In this document: positions 13,101-24,300 of the stretch, one piece after another | How positions within the stretch are numbered: position 1 is the first letter of the stretch | Layout of the letters: the number at the start of each line of letters is the position of its first letter | NCBI GenBank assembly: GCA_014706295.1 | Contig: JACSVZ010000008.1 | Location: 4,218,848 to 4,282,847 of the forward strand | Direction of reading: 5' to 3' | DNA length: 64,000 bases | Source: Lycocorax pyrrhopterus obiensis | Lineage: Eukaryota > Chordata > Aves > Passeriformes > Paradisaeidae | The notes under the pieces: generated by a model | Database searches by the model: none | Seen by the model: only the letters and a program-made list of their open reading frames with translations | What the model was told of the DNA's origin: nothing | Position numbers and translations under genes: made by a program

Positions 13101-16100
13101 TTTGTACATTTATTAATGTTTAAACTTCAGTTTTAAACATTAACACATAATGATGCTCGATTCACAATAATTTTATTCAAAACTTTTTTATAAACTTACC
13201 ATCTTCAGCAGATGGCACCTGTCCAGCTTGGCTAAAGATGACACTGGCTGCTGCTAGGCAGTGTCGAGCCTCCATAAAGCATTCCTGAGAGAAACAGGAA
13301 CAGAGCAGCATTTAGCATTGGTGTGAGCAGCCCAAGCACTGCTCTCACTTGGCCAAACCCCTCACCTTACAGAGTGAACATGCATGACCACAAGGGAAAT
13401 GACAGAACTGAGAGACTCTGGAGAATATTCCCTGGGCACTGGAAGAAAATATACACTTTTTTCCACACCTATTACTGAATACAGTATTTTCTAACCAATT
13501 GTTTTTTCTGTACCACAGCCACAACACTAAGCCTTGACTTTAATATTAACTATGCACACTGAACATTCTGACTGTTCTGCTCTCTGCTACTCTGGCTGCC
13601 TTGAGGTGAAGGAAGTGATGCCTTGTGGCAAACACTATCATGGGGTGTTAGTGGGAACGAGCCAGACATACAAGTCAACATCGTGAGTCAGATCTAGATT
13701 CCTTTACCCATATTTGGCAATGCACTGTTAAATAATTAGTGCTACCAATGCATCACAAAGATATGGAAATTAGGCGTTACTACTGAAATTAGCATTAACT
13801 GGCTTAGGTAGGGCAAGAATCTTTTTAAGCATCAGAAAAGATCATCTAAATAGCCTGGAATATAGAAATTCCTAAGGAAAGCTGAAGCACTTTCTAACAG
13901 TAGATTGTTTAGAGTCAACATGTAGCAAACAGCCACCAACTCACATATCCAATTTAATGTTCATGTAGGTTCAAACAACTCTTGAGCACATGCTAAGGTA
14001 CAAAGGACAATAATTTAGAGAAAACAATAAGCCATACCTTGGCTCTCAGATGCTTTTTGTTTTCAAACTTTATTGTAAGAGAACAACATAAGAAAGAATT
14101 TTAAATTAAATTATAATGTTAAAGTTTACTTATGAACATGACATCACATTATTGCTAATATTTCATTAGCTATAGAGCTTTTCTCTTGTTTAAACCCCTG
14201 TTCATCTTCCCCATTGCCATGGCAACAGCACAGGAAAGCCACCATGTCCTCTTCAGAAAAAACTGACAGATGCTTCATGTCAGAAGACAACTTGTGGTTT
14301 TACAGGTGCCCATTTTAAATTCAGCTCGGAGCCCTGTCTCAAAGAGCTGTTTAAACAACTGTTTTAGTTGACAGTACCATTAATGGCATCACTACAGCAG
14401 AAAAACATGGGCTATATTACCTTGGAGAGATAGTACTGTGACAAAGTGGCAGCATTGCGTGCCCATTCTACTGGGTAGTAGCCACAGTACTCAAGCTGTC
14501 GTTTCAGAGTAGTATGGCAATACTGAGCAGCCTTCTCAATCATGTCCAGGTGCTGGTAGACTTGTGCCAGGTAATACAGAGTATGCGTGTAGGCTTTTTC
14601 AAATCTGGAAAAAAACCCAACAGTCTCTTAAGATTTCTTTTTTTTTCCTCCCTAAATACATCCTCATAATAAAAAAAAAAAAAAAAGTGATAATAATGTA
14701 ACTATGCTGCTTAACACCCACCTTTTGGATCTTTCTTGGTCTGTGAGTTTTTCTTCTTCTGCCATGAAATGTTCACTGGGATCCAGGGGAGGATTTCCAT
14801 CCTGCAAGGGTACATGATACATTCAGCAAACTACATTTCTTACTCTGTGGCACAGTGCTCCCTCTTCTGGCTGCACATCATTTACCATTTGCCAACCCCA
14901 AATTTAACAAAGCTTTGCGTAACCCATCCCAGTGACACATCTCCGGTGCAATTCCATAACATTCAGGAGATTTAGAGGATGAAAGTCACAATTCCACACG
15001 GAATGACAAGGTTCACAGCTTGTAGGAGACTTCTGCTTATGTACTTCAAAGCAATGCATCCTGCCTGCAACCGGAGATACTCAGCCTGGATTCTACAGGA
15101 CTCTACTGGGCATCTTTATTTTGTACAATAACATACTGGGTTTTGAGCCATCAATTTAATACCAAGCACGCCTTCAAGTGTGAAATATTCGTTTGCCCAG
15201 CTGCACTGATCAGTAGCAAGAAAACATCCTGCAGGAAGTACTGCAGAGAACATGAAGTGCAGAGTGCTCAGCAGACCTGCTGTGAAGACTAACCGCTGTG
15301 AAGGGACTCCCGGTATCTATGAGCTGGCAAGTTCCTTTACTCAGACAGACAAATGAGACAACACACGATGTCTTTGGAGGATGAAGCTGCTAAACCGTCC
15401 TATCAAGCATAACCTACATGCAAGTTATTAAATGTGGTAGTTCACACCATTAGAAGCACTTTTTTGTTTTTTAAGCCACGACTTCTGTCAGAATCCTTAC
15501 ATGGACAACTGTATACCTTTTGGCATTGCTGTATCCAAGTCTGCCTTAAGACAATTGTCAATAATGTTATCAGACAGCTCACAGGCAACCCCAACAGATT
15601 AACATTGCTTATGACAGAGCTTTATTAGCCTGTGCTTATCCCATTTCCTTTACAATTGTGAGTAACTTCAGATGTCAATTCTAAAACACTGCAAATGAAA
15701 CCATATTTTAAAGACAGCTTTTCTCCCATTACACAGTGCATCCTGGAAGGTGTCCAATGTGTCTGCCAGCAACGAAGCTCAGGTTAGTATGCAGCTTGTC
15801 TAGCCCTTTCCTATCCCCACTTATTTCTTAGCCCAAGAGAAGGTAAGGCAACAAATAAAAATCAGTTTCAATAAATACTTTTTATAAGTTAATACAGACT
15901 TAGGCAGGAACAGGAACAAGGGCAGAGAATACATTCACTTTACAGGGAAGAAAACATACTATGTTTGTACTGCTTCTCATTAAAAATCCCTGAATGGACT
16001 TGTTTACTTGCTTTTAATAGAAGTGTCTTACTCATCTTAAAAAACAAACAAATGTACCTGAAACAGATAGTGACAAATAAATTAAAGTGTGTTTAACCTA

Positions 16101-19100
16101 CCAGAGGCATGTAGATTTTTGTATATGATCTTTTAATCTGTAGGGTTTTGTTTACACCTCATTAGGTTTTAAGACGTTAATTTATAACCCTTCCTCTTGT
16201 TTTCTTCAGATACAAACCTTCTAACAAGATTTGGAGCATATTCTGGCAAGACTAGAGCTATTCCTGCAAAGAAAGCAACTGAAATGACATAGTAAGCAAA
16301 ACTCTCGCCTCCTTCCTGTATCTACAGATCTCTCTCTGATATCAAGCCTTATGTCTTTACTTAACCTCAGAAAGAGCTCTCCAACTCTCCTTTCTAAGTG
16401 GACTTCATTAGCCCAAGCTCCCTGCCTTGGTTTTGCGTTAGGCAAGGGAAACCACCCTATCCAATTTGTAAGTTAATTAGACCCAGCCAGTAAACAACTA
16501 AATCCACCTGCTCAGGAAAAGGTCTCCATCATCAGCAGTTTACCAAAGACTCCCTGACAAGAAGGCTTCCTGATAGCCTAGAAATGTGGAATTTTAAGAA
16601 AAGTATATTCACATATTTATAATTTGTGAAAGACAAATGCTGACATCATTGTATAAATCTGTAGTTTCTTCTAAAAGAAAGACTTAAAGCATTGTTATGT
16701 TTGACTGCATAATGCCTTGAACTGTAAGCGGATGTTAGCGGAATGATGTTAGCGGAAAAGGTGTGGCAAGCGATCTGAGGTGGGCTCCTCATGTATGTAT
16801 AACCCTAGTCAGGCAGCAAAGCCCCAGAAGAAATATTCAGTAACCACTACTAACAAAAATTAACAGTTTCAGAAAAGTCTACAGTGAAAATGTGAAGTAC
16901 TTGGCAGCACTTTAATCCACTATACCATGGTACCAGTTTAATTTCATAATCACTGAAGCAAGTGCCAGAAGCTTTTGGAGGTCATGTGATACCTGGGGCT
17001 GGGTGTAAATATCAAAGTTGAACATGAGGAATTAATTAGAGAGAGAATCTGTAGAGAGATGTAGTATCTCTAGTTAGTCCACCTGATCCAGAGGACAGGA
17101 AATAAGCTGACAAGCTTTTCAGCACAAGTGGGGTTTCCTTCTGGATCCATTACCTTTTCTATCACTGTAGGCCAGCATGACTGCAAAGGTGGAAAGATGG
17201 CAGTAACCGACCAATAAATACTTGCCCATTCTAAAAATCTCTGCAAGAATAATTGGTACTCTAAACCAATTTCATGTAAAACCTGAACCGAACCTGTAAT
17301 TCCATGAGACTAAGTTCTGTCCAACCTATTCGGCTGTCCTGAGACACAGCTACTGCTTCTTGAAGGCCACAAATGTTTTTAGCTCACTCCAGAACTGTCC
17401 CTGAGGCAAGTCAGTGTAGAAACAGCTTTGCAAAGAGCTTAAAAATAGCACAAGGGAGTCTTTGTAGGATACACAGCAGAATCCACAGCTCAAAAAGTTG
17501 TTTAATATGCATGAGAGGGTTAGCTGTCTGTGAGATTGTCCTCTTGGATTTGGAACTAAACTACTTGCCCCTGCAAAACACTGCACAGTCAGAGAAAACC
17601 ATGCAAATATTAGTTTTGTTTCCTTTTCCTACTGAAAGCAATGGACATTTTTACTGCATTTCCAAGATAAGATTTAATAACAGTGATCATTTAAACCCAA
17701 ATTCTGCCTTGCATCAACTCTGGATTATTAAAGAGCTTTCAAAAGTGACCATTATTTTTGAGCAAAATAATTTTCTATTTTGAAATTCGCAAGTAATACT
17801 CTAGTTTGCCTTGTCCTATACTGCAGTACAACTCCTATCACTTGCCAAAAGTATCACAGCAGCCAGTATAAAGCACAGAAACTCAAATTCCATTGCATGT
17901 TTATTTCAAAGATTACTTAACCTGCAAGTGGCATGTGAAAGTAAGACCTGCCATGATATTAACACAGTACCTCTTTCATGTATTGATTATACAAGGCTTC
18001 TGCCGATTCCAAGTAAGTTTGTGCAGTTTCAATTTCATCCCTCTGAGACCACAGGATACCCAGATTGTTCTAAAGGTAAAAAAAAATAGTCATGTTCCAT
18101 TTACATCACGCATTTTTTTCCAAACAATCGATCAGTCTTCATCTATATATATGTATATATACGTGTGTGTGTGTCTTCTAATACACAGTATTTCAAAAAC
18201 CAGAAATTGTGCCCACAAAGTTCATTGTGAGTTGCTCAAAAGGAGGGGGTTTCTCACACAGCAAATTTCACACTAAAAATTCACCTCACAGTCTAACTTT
18301 CTCTGTTTACTCTGCTAGATAAGGACTGGTGTGCTGAAATAATGAGCTTTTTCCACAGAGTATGCAGCTTTTACATCATATACAACTATCATAAAAAGAG
18401 ACAAGAAATCAGAAATTTGTTAACGTGACTCCACAGAAAAAATTAACAGGAAAAAAATATGCTAGGAATTAATGCTTGTATATTTTCAGCAATGGAAAGA
18501 GATGAAAAGCACCTCTGAGATGCAAAAGTTATAGATTATTGCCTTCAAATTTAAGTTAAAGCAATGTACATAGTAACTTACTGCATCTGCGAACCCAACT
18601 CTTACAAAAATACCACTAATTTTATTAATAAGGGGAAGGCGTTAAAAATAATAATCTATGTCTGATGTGCTAATTTAAATCCTTAAAAATAATAATCTAT
18701 GTCTGATGTGCTAATTTAAATCCTAGGCAGTGCGGTTACAAAATTCAAGGGGGCTAAAAAAAACCCCCAAAACCTTCCAAATAATTAGAATGTGTAGCTG
18801 TATGCCAGCCCTGTGTCCCTTTCAATTCCATTCTACTGTTTTTCTAAGAAAGCACATCACATGTTGTTTATGAACTGAAACCCTTTGCCCAAGGCCAAGC
18901 AGTGGAACAGACCAGATTCCATTAGACAGAAGCTGGGATACATAATCTTATGCAAAAGCTCAGAAATCAGAAGTGGGGCTAAAGAAAGAGGCCCAGCAGG
19001 AAAAATGCCTCTTCTTTCAAAACAGCAGTTAGTGCCGTGGCAACACACCCCAGACATCCCAGAAGGTGGAGAAGTACGGCCACTGATGATAATCATTGCT

Positions 19101-20774
19101 TTTAAATCAGAAATGGTTTAAATTAAGTACTCAAGCCTGTTAGAGCCCTTGGGACCGAGAGCGGAGGGCTCGTTTCCCAGCACTGTGCACACCTTAGGGC
19201 AGTGCCAGGCAACAGCAGACCCATCACTGTTGGACCACAGCACTTCAATGCATAACAAACTTTATCCTGCTGCTTCCTGAAGGCCCCAAAACAGTGAAGT
19301 TCATGCAAACTTTGGTCTTATAGAAAGAAGAGCTGCTTTGCAGCACACCAATTCAGAAGTGCAGTGGAATCTCTGGTGCTGAGCCACAAGAGCCACATCT
19401 CCCCAGGAATATGTGGAAAGATGTTATCTTATTTCAGCTGGAGCAGTCTCCTTATCTTACAATCCGTAACAGATTTGTAGCAGTGTACCCAGACCCTCAC
19501 ACTGAAGAACAAGGAGCAGATGTAACCTCACTGTTCAGACAACTCAGCTAATTTAACCAGTGCAAGACAAGTCATCCTTTCACTTGCACCTTTCCACATC
19601 AGCCCACAATTCCTTGACAGTTTGATGAGGAAGCACTACAGAACCTTTTCTAATTAGAGCAACCATTTTTGACGGAGACATCTAAATAACTGCTCCATTT
19701 AATTTACAGTCTAGAGTCAGATACCTAAGATACCTAACTATACACCAGCTACCATGACAGCGCGATCAAGTAAAGGCCCTTCTGTGAACCTTCATGTAGC
19801 AAAACCTAATATTAATAAGAGTATTCCCTTCTTCTGAATAAAGAGAAAATATTTTTACTTCAAGCACCAACAAAACTGTACTTACCCACGTGGGACAAAA
19901 TGTAATAGTTTAAAATATAACAGAAAATGCTGAAAAGCAAACAATTTATCATTTCAGGATAACACATCAATAAAAGCACCTCCCAGCTTCACTTTGACAA
20001 CCGCTGAGTTAAGGAATCACAAATAAATTCTGGACGTAGTGAGGTCTTTTACTAATTTATTCTTGCACAGTTCTTACAAGTTGTGTCTCAGTCTGTCCAG
20101 AAGAGCACGCTGTTCCATAACACCCAGTTTCAATTAGAACACATTTTAGATGCTCTGCACGCCCAGAGGCATCAGCAGGAGGCTTAAAACAGAAGAGCAC
20201 CGCTCCAACAGCCACCACCTGTGAATGATTCCTTCCAACAAGAACTGAACACCAGGGCTGCTGTGTTTATTATGGTTAAACGAGCAGCACCTGTCAGGAC
20301 ACGGGACTGCCCTGGATCTCTTCGCAGCGCACTGCAGCGACCACCCGGCACAGCCCGCAGACACGAGGCCCCGCTCCGCCTGAGCCTCCCGCCACACGGA
20401 CACCCCCTGCGGCCTCCCCTGCCCACCTGGGCCTGGATGTAGAGGGACACGCAGTCCGGGGAGAGGCGGTGCGGCTCCAGGAGCTGCGTGCAGCGCTGCA
20501 GGTGCTCCTCGCCGGCCGACAGCTCCTCGGTGTCGGTGTGGTTGACGCCCAGCTCGTACTCCAGCACGGCCCGCCGTACGGCCAGCACCGCCTCGCCGCC
20601 CTCCTCGGCGGCGCTCAGCAGCTGCTTCACCTCCTGCAGCAGCGCCCGGGCGCTGTACTTGGAGCGGTACGGCTCCGTCTCGGGATCCTTGAGGGACTCC
20701 ACGGCCGAGAGCGTGCGGGCAGCGCGGAACTTCTCGCACACCGCGGACCACCCTCCGCCCGCCGCCGCCGCCAT
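10193..20774 (-). CDS. KIFBP: KIF-binding protein (KBP, KIAA1279), 7 coding exons
   Basis: KIFBP binds the motor domains of several kinesins (KIF1A, KIF1B, KIF15, KIF18A) and blocks their attachment to microtubules, acting in axon growth, organelle transport and mitosis. Coding exons in transcript order are 20427-20774, 17971-18069, 14722-14801, 14421-14604, 13200-13284, 11796-11905 and 10193-11071. Each is bounded by AG/GT, and together they give 594 residues in one frame. Recognisable blocks are EPYRSKYSARALLQEVK and GVNHTDTEELSAGEEHL in exon 1, EIARCWIKYCLNLLQ in exon 6, and VTDHIEIVQDHSALFKV and CKMHKRRIDMLEP in exon 7. These belong to the TPR-like helical fold of the family. Human KBP is 621 residues; most of the difference is a missing acidic linker in exon 1. 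I chose the ATG at 20774 because it aligns with the mammalian start and has a strong Kozak context. An in-frame ATG 24 codons upstream is discussed under findings. Identity is very secure. Confidence 0.97.
18142..18175. repeat. TA/TG dinucleotide microsatellite
   Basis: A short alternating purine-pyrimidine run of TA then TG dinucleotides lies in KIFBP intron 1, just upstream of exon 2 in transcript direction. It is a simple sequence repeat that is probably length-variable. Confidence 0.8.
18642..18723. repeat. Exact 41-bp tandem duplication in KIFBP intron 1
   Basis: Two adjacent direct copies, 18642-18682 and 18683-18723, appear identical over 41 bases (unit starts TTAAAAATAATAATCTATG). 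No similar third copy flanks them. Perfect identity suggests a recent slippage or repair event, or an assembly duplication. Confidence 0.9.
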
Positions 20775-20900
20775 CTTTCCGCGCGCCCGCCCCGCCCCGC
20801 GCCGCCTGACGCGCTCGCGCCCGGCCCTGCCCCGCCCCGCCGCCATGGCCGCGCCCCCTCAGGCGGTACCCTGAGGGAGCCGGCAAACGGGAGCGCCCCA
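20330..20900 (-). promoter_or_regulatory. KIFBP: CpG-rich promoter region of KIFBP with YY1-like element
   Basis: The region is rich in GC and CpG, unlike the AT-rich surroundings, and covers the first coding exon and the sequence upstream of it. On the minus strand the start codon lies inside AAGATGGCGGC (20767-20777). This matches the YY1 element often found just downstream of transcription starts in TATA-less housekeeping promoters, with ATG as the initiator codon. GC boxes (CCGCCCC on the plus strand) lie just upstream near 20790-20840. I see no TATA box. The transcription start is inferred to lie close upstream of 20777. Confidence 0.7.
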
Positions 20901-21250
20901 AAGCACACCGCAGCGCTGGCACCCGCGGGAAGCGTTCGAGGAAGAGTGCTGAAGCGTTAATGTCCAGTTTTTCTGTAAAAAAATTCATTCAGCACCCGAT
21001 TTTTTTAAGCTGCTGAAGAGGCGAGGCGTGGTTACTCTCCGTGTTTGGACGAATTTTGTTCCCTCGCACAGCTGCGTTTCCAGCACACTCATTGGGTCAT
21101 AGATGCCCTTAAAGGCAGCAGCTACTTTGCTGGGCAGAAAGAAAAATCTCCCAAAACACCTGGTCATTTCAGCAAACATGATTTTTAGCCATCCTCAAAG
21201 ACAGGCTGCTTTATCAAGGAATAAAGACAAAGAGGAGTGTCTAACAGGCT

Positions 21251-21256
21251 TTTACT
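21251..21256 (-). terminator. DDX21: Possible weak DDX21 polyadenylation signal
   Basis: An AGTAAA hexamer on the minus strand lies about 60 bases past the DDX21 stop codon. I see no AATAAA between the DDX21 stop and the KIFBP promoter. The next AATAAA in this direction is at 20056-20061, already inside KIFBP intron 1. The assignment is tentative. Confidence 0.3.
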
Positions 21257-21312
21257 GTCTGATAAAATTCAGCTCAGTCCATATCTGTAGCAGAGGTTAA
21301 TTGAGGGCTCTG

Positions 21313-24300
21313 TTAAAGCCCCCGATTTCCACTCTTGAACCAACTGTTTCTCTTGAAGTCTCCTTGCCTGCTGTTTCCGAACTTGGAGAACCCTCGTCCC
21401 GCCTCCTGAGGATATTCTTCCAGCTCAGGCAATTCACTTGCCACCGACAGCTGCCAGCGCCGCGTGTCCTTCCACTGCTCCTGAAACAACACCAATGTAA
21501 CCAGACTTTATGTCCCTGCAAGGGTGTCCAAGGTACCTGTAGCATCAGAAGCAACACTGAATGCAAAGGCGTTTCCAGACAAATCCTACCCCTGCCAAAA
21601 TAGGCCATTAGACCCCCCATGGGAAACACAGTCCTGTGACAAAGGATAAACAATTACAAGGGACAAGAGAGAACGAAGGCAACAGAAAACTGCTGAGCTC
21701 TCAAATACACTGGAGAGGCCAAAACAGACTAGCCAAAGACCACAGAATTTCGTTTAATGAAATAGGGTAATATCATAGGAACGGAAACGAGAAGAAGCAT
21801 GGCAGGGTATTTTCTAATGACTCTACTGTGTTCTTTCTAGTCACTCTGTTGCCTATGCAACATCCTTAATAAAATCACAAACCTTAACCTCCCAAACCAC
21901 CCTACACTCAATCCTTTATGGCAGTTGCCAATTCTCAAATCACCAGGTTTTAAAGCCAGCTCTGGCTACACAAACATACCTGTATGTTACTCAGTTCATC
22001 AACAGGGATATCAAAGCACACGCCCTAACAAAACAAAACAAAAGAGGCACAAATTTACAATGAAAGAATAAAGGCCTCAACAACCAATCCCACTACATAT
22101 ATATTTCTGATAGTTTTTTTTTTTTAGGAGGCAATTCCTGCATTATCATTTAGGAGTAATGCCTCTAATAAGTCTTTTAAAGCACATCAACGCTTTTTCT
22201 TTTTTCATTAGCGTATGCATGAACAGCACACTCGTGATAGGTTACCATTTCCTGAGAAATGAGATTGAGTAGGGATAGTGTGGTACCAACATTTTGTACC
22301 AGTACTTCAGAACTCCAGCCTCAATCACTGCACAAACTGGTTACATGTGAACACACACAAAGCCCCAAATCCCTTTATTCCCAAGGCTGGCCATCTTACC
22401 ATCTTCCCCTTGAGGAAACGCATTGCAGACACTTTGTTATCGACTTCCTCCCCAAGCTGTTCCTTCAGCCCCCGCCAGGCATAGCCCATGGTATGCATCT
22501 CTATTGAACACTTCAACACCATGGTCACAAAACCCTGCAGGAAACAGAGAAAAATGTTTAACAAGGCTAAACTTGGTCAAACTTACTGCTAGAAAAGATA
22601 AAAAAACCCCCAAACTGATACAAGAACCACAGTCCAATCACACGTTATGTCCAAAATTGTGTTACCACACAATGAGCTGGGCCACGTTCTCCCTAAATGC
22701 ATTAGAAAAAGGAAGTGTTGTAATTTTCTTCAGTCAAGATCTCTTTGAGATCAGATAATCACATGCTATATTTGCAATATGACAGAAACGTAAAAGATTC
22801 CTGATAAGGGGGAAACTACAATAGCACGCATCAATCTATTTGCTTGTAAAACGTCATTAAACTCTCTTACAGCATCAAAGTCTTCTGTTGTTTCAGTCTC
22901 TGGAGAAATTCTTTTAACTCTCATCACAAGAAAATTTACTGATTTCAAGTTTCTCCCAGGAAGAGCTGATTTCAGCTAAGGAACAAGCAACACAGCAGGA
23001 GCCTGGGAGTAACAGCTATTCAGAAACCCAGCTGAAAAAGGCTGGGAAGGAGATGCCACACATGGCCTGGACACAAGCAGTTCATGCATCCATCCTTGTT
23101 ATCACGGGTGCATCATTACTTACGGCTGTTGAGTTGAGCAGGGAGCGCTGCTGGATGTGAGCTGCCCCGGAAATGTGTGCCAGGGCTGCAGCCAGGGCAG
23201 CCACTGCCCCCTTTTCATCTATCAGCTCTTCAGCTGATTTTCTGAAGTAGTCTACCGCAGAGGGAGGAACAGCCTCCAGCAACCTACACAGTTACAACAC
23301 AGGTTTAAAGAGGTAAGAAAAGGCCACTGTGAAGTGCAGCCATGTTTAAGACATACTCTAAATCGGTTATTTCTGAAAAAGGTGGGAGGGGGGAGGGGGA
23401 AAGAGTTAGGAAACTAAGAATAGCTACTTCTGTAATGCTATTTCTGGTACAACAGCTCCCCCCATCATTTTTCAGTATGCAGTGAACCCAACACCATGCC
23501 CATCATCTGCTTTACACTGGTCAAATCCTTGTTAATTATAATAACCTGCTTCAAGGCAATTTCCACCACTGGGGCAGCAAATGTAAACAGAGCTGCACAG
23601 AATAAAAGCCACAACTCTTGGAAATAATACAAAGAAACACAAGCCAGGGCTAAAACACCCTCACTACTGCAGAGTAACTCCTCATTATAACAAGTATTGC
23701 TTTTGCACACTGCTTCCACCATGTCATCTGAACAGACAAAATCAGTTTCCCCTCACAACAGTAATTCCCTCATACATCACTGATTTCTGATTTTATAAAC
23801 AAAGGTTAATTTCTGCAAAAAAATAGAGAACATTATGTTCTCTGAAAAGGTCTCTGTTCAGCCCACAGAGATTTACTGATACCATCTTATGTTGTCTATA
23901 CACAAAGCAGCTGACTTCTACCACATAGGCAAAGCCATGCCCACATACAGGTGTGATCCCTTAATGCTTTGCATTAAGCTCTAAGCATCTAGAGCAACAA
24001 CATCTCTAAACCTTTTTTAAGAACAGGCAAATAAACTCACTTTTTGGCATCACTACTTGAAGCTTTAATTACATCTGTAGCAGAGGGAACGCCTACACGC
24101 TTAAAGGTAATACCCTGAAATCAAGAAAACACATTAAAGGTATTTTCAGCACTATACAATTCAATGCTACCTGCATCACATTACTGAGATCTCTGCTTAC
24201 TGTTTACAAGACCAACATACTCTTTACTAAGTTATTTCTAAAGCTAAAATAAAGCTCTTAAGTTCCCAGCTTTGTTAATTTGGAGCTACTTTACTCCAAT

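Noticed and set aside
16726..16760. Repeated GATGTTAGCGGA as a regulatory element
   Set aside because: There are only two short copies in a KIFBP intron, with no matching factor site known to me. Probably chance or minor slippage.
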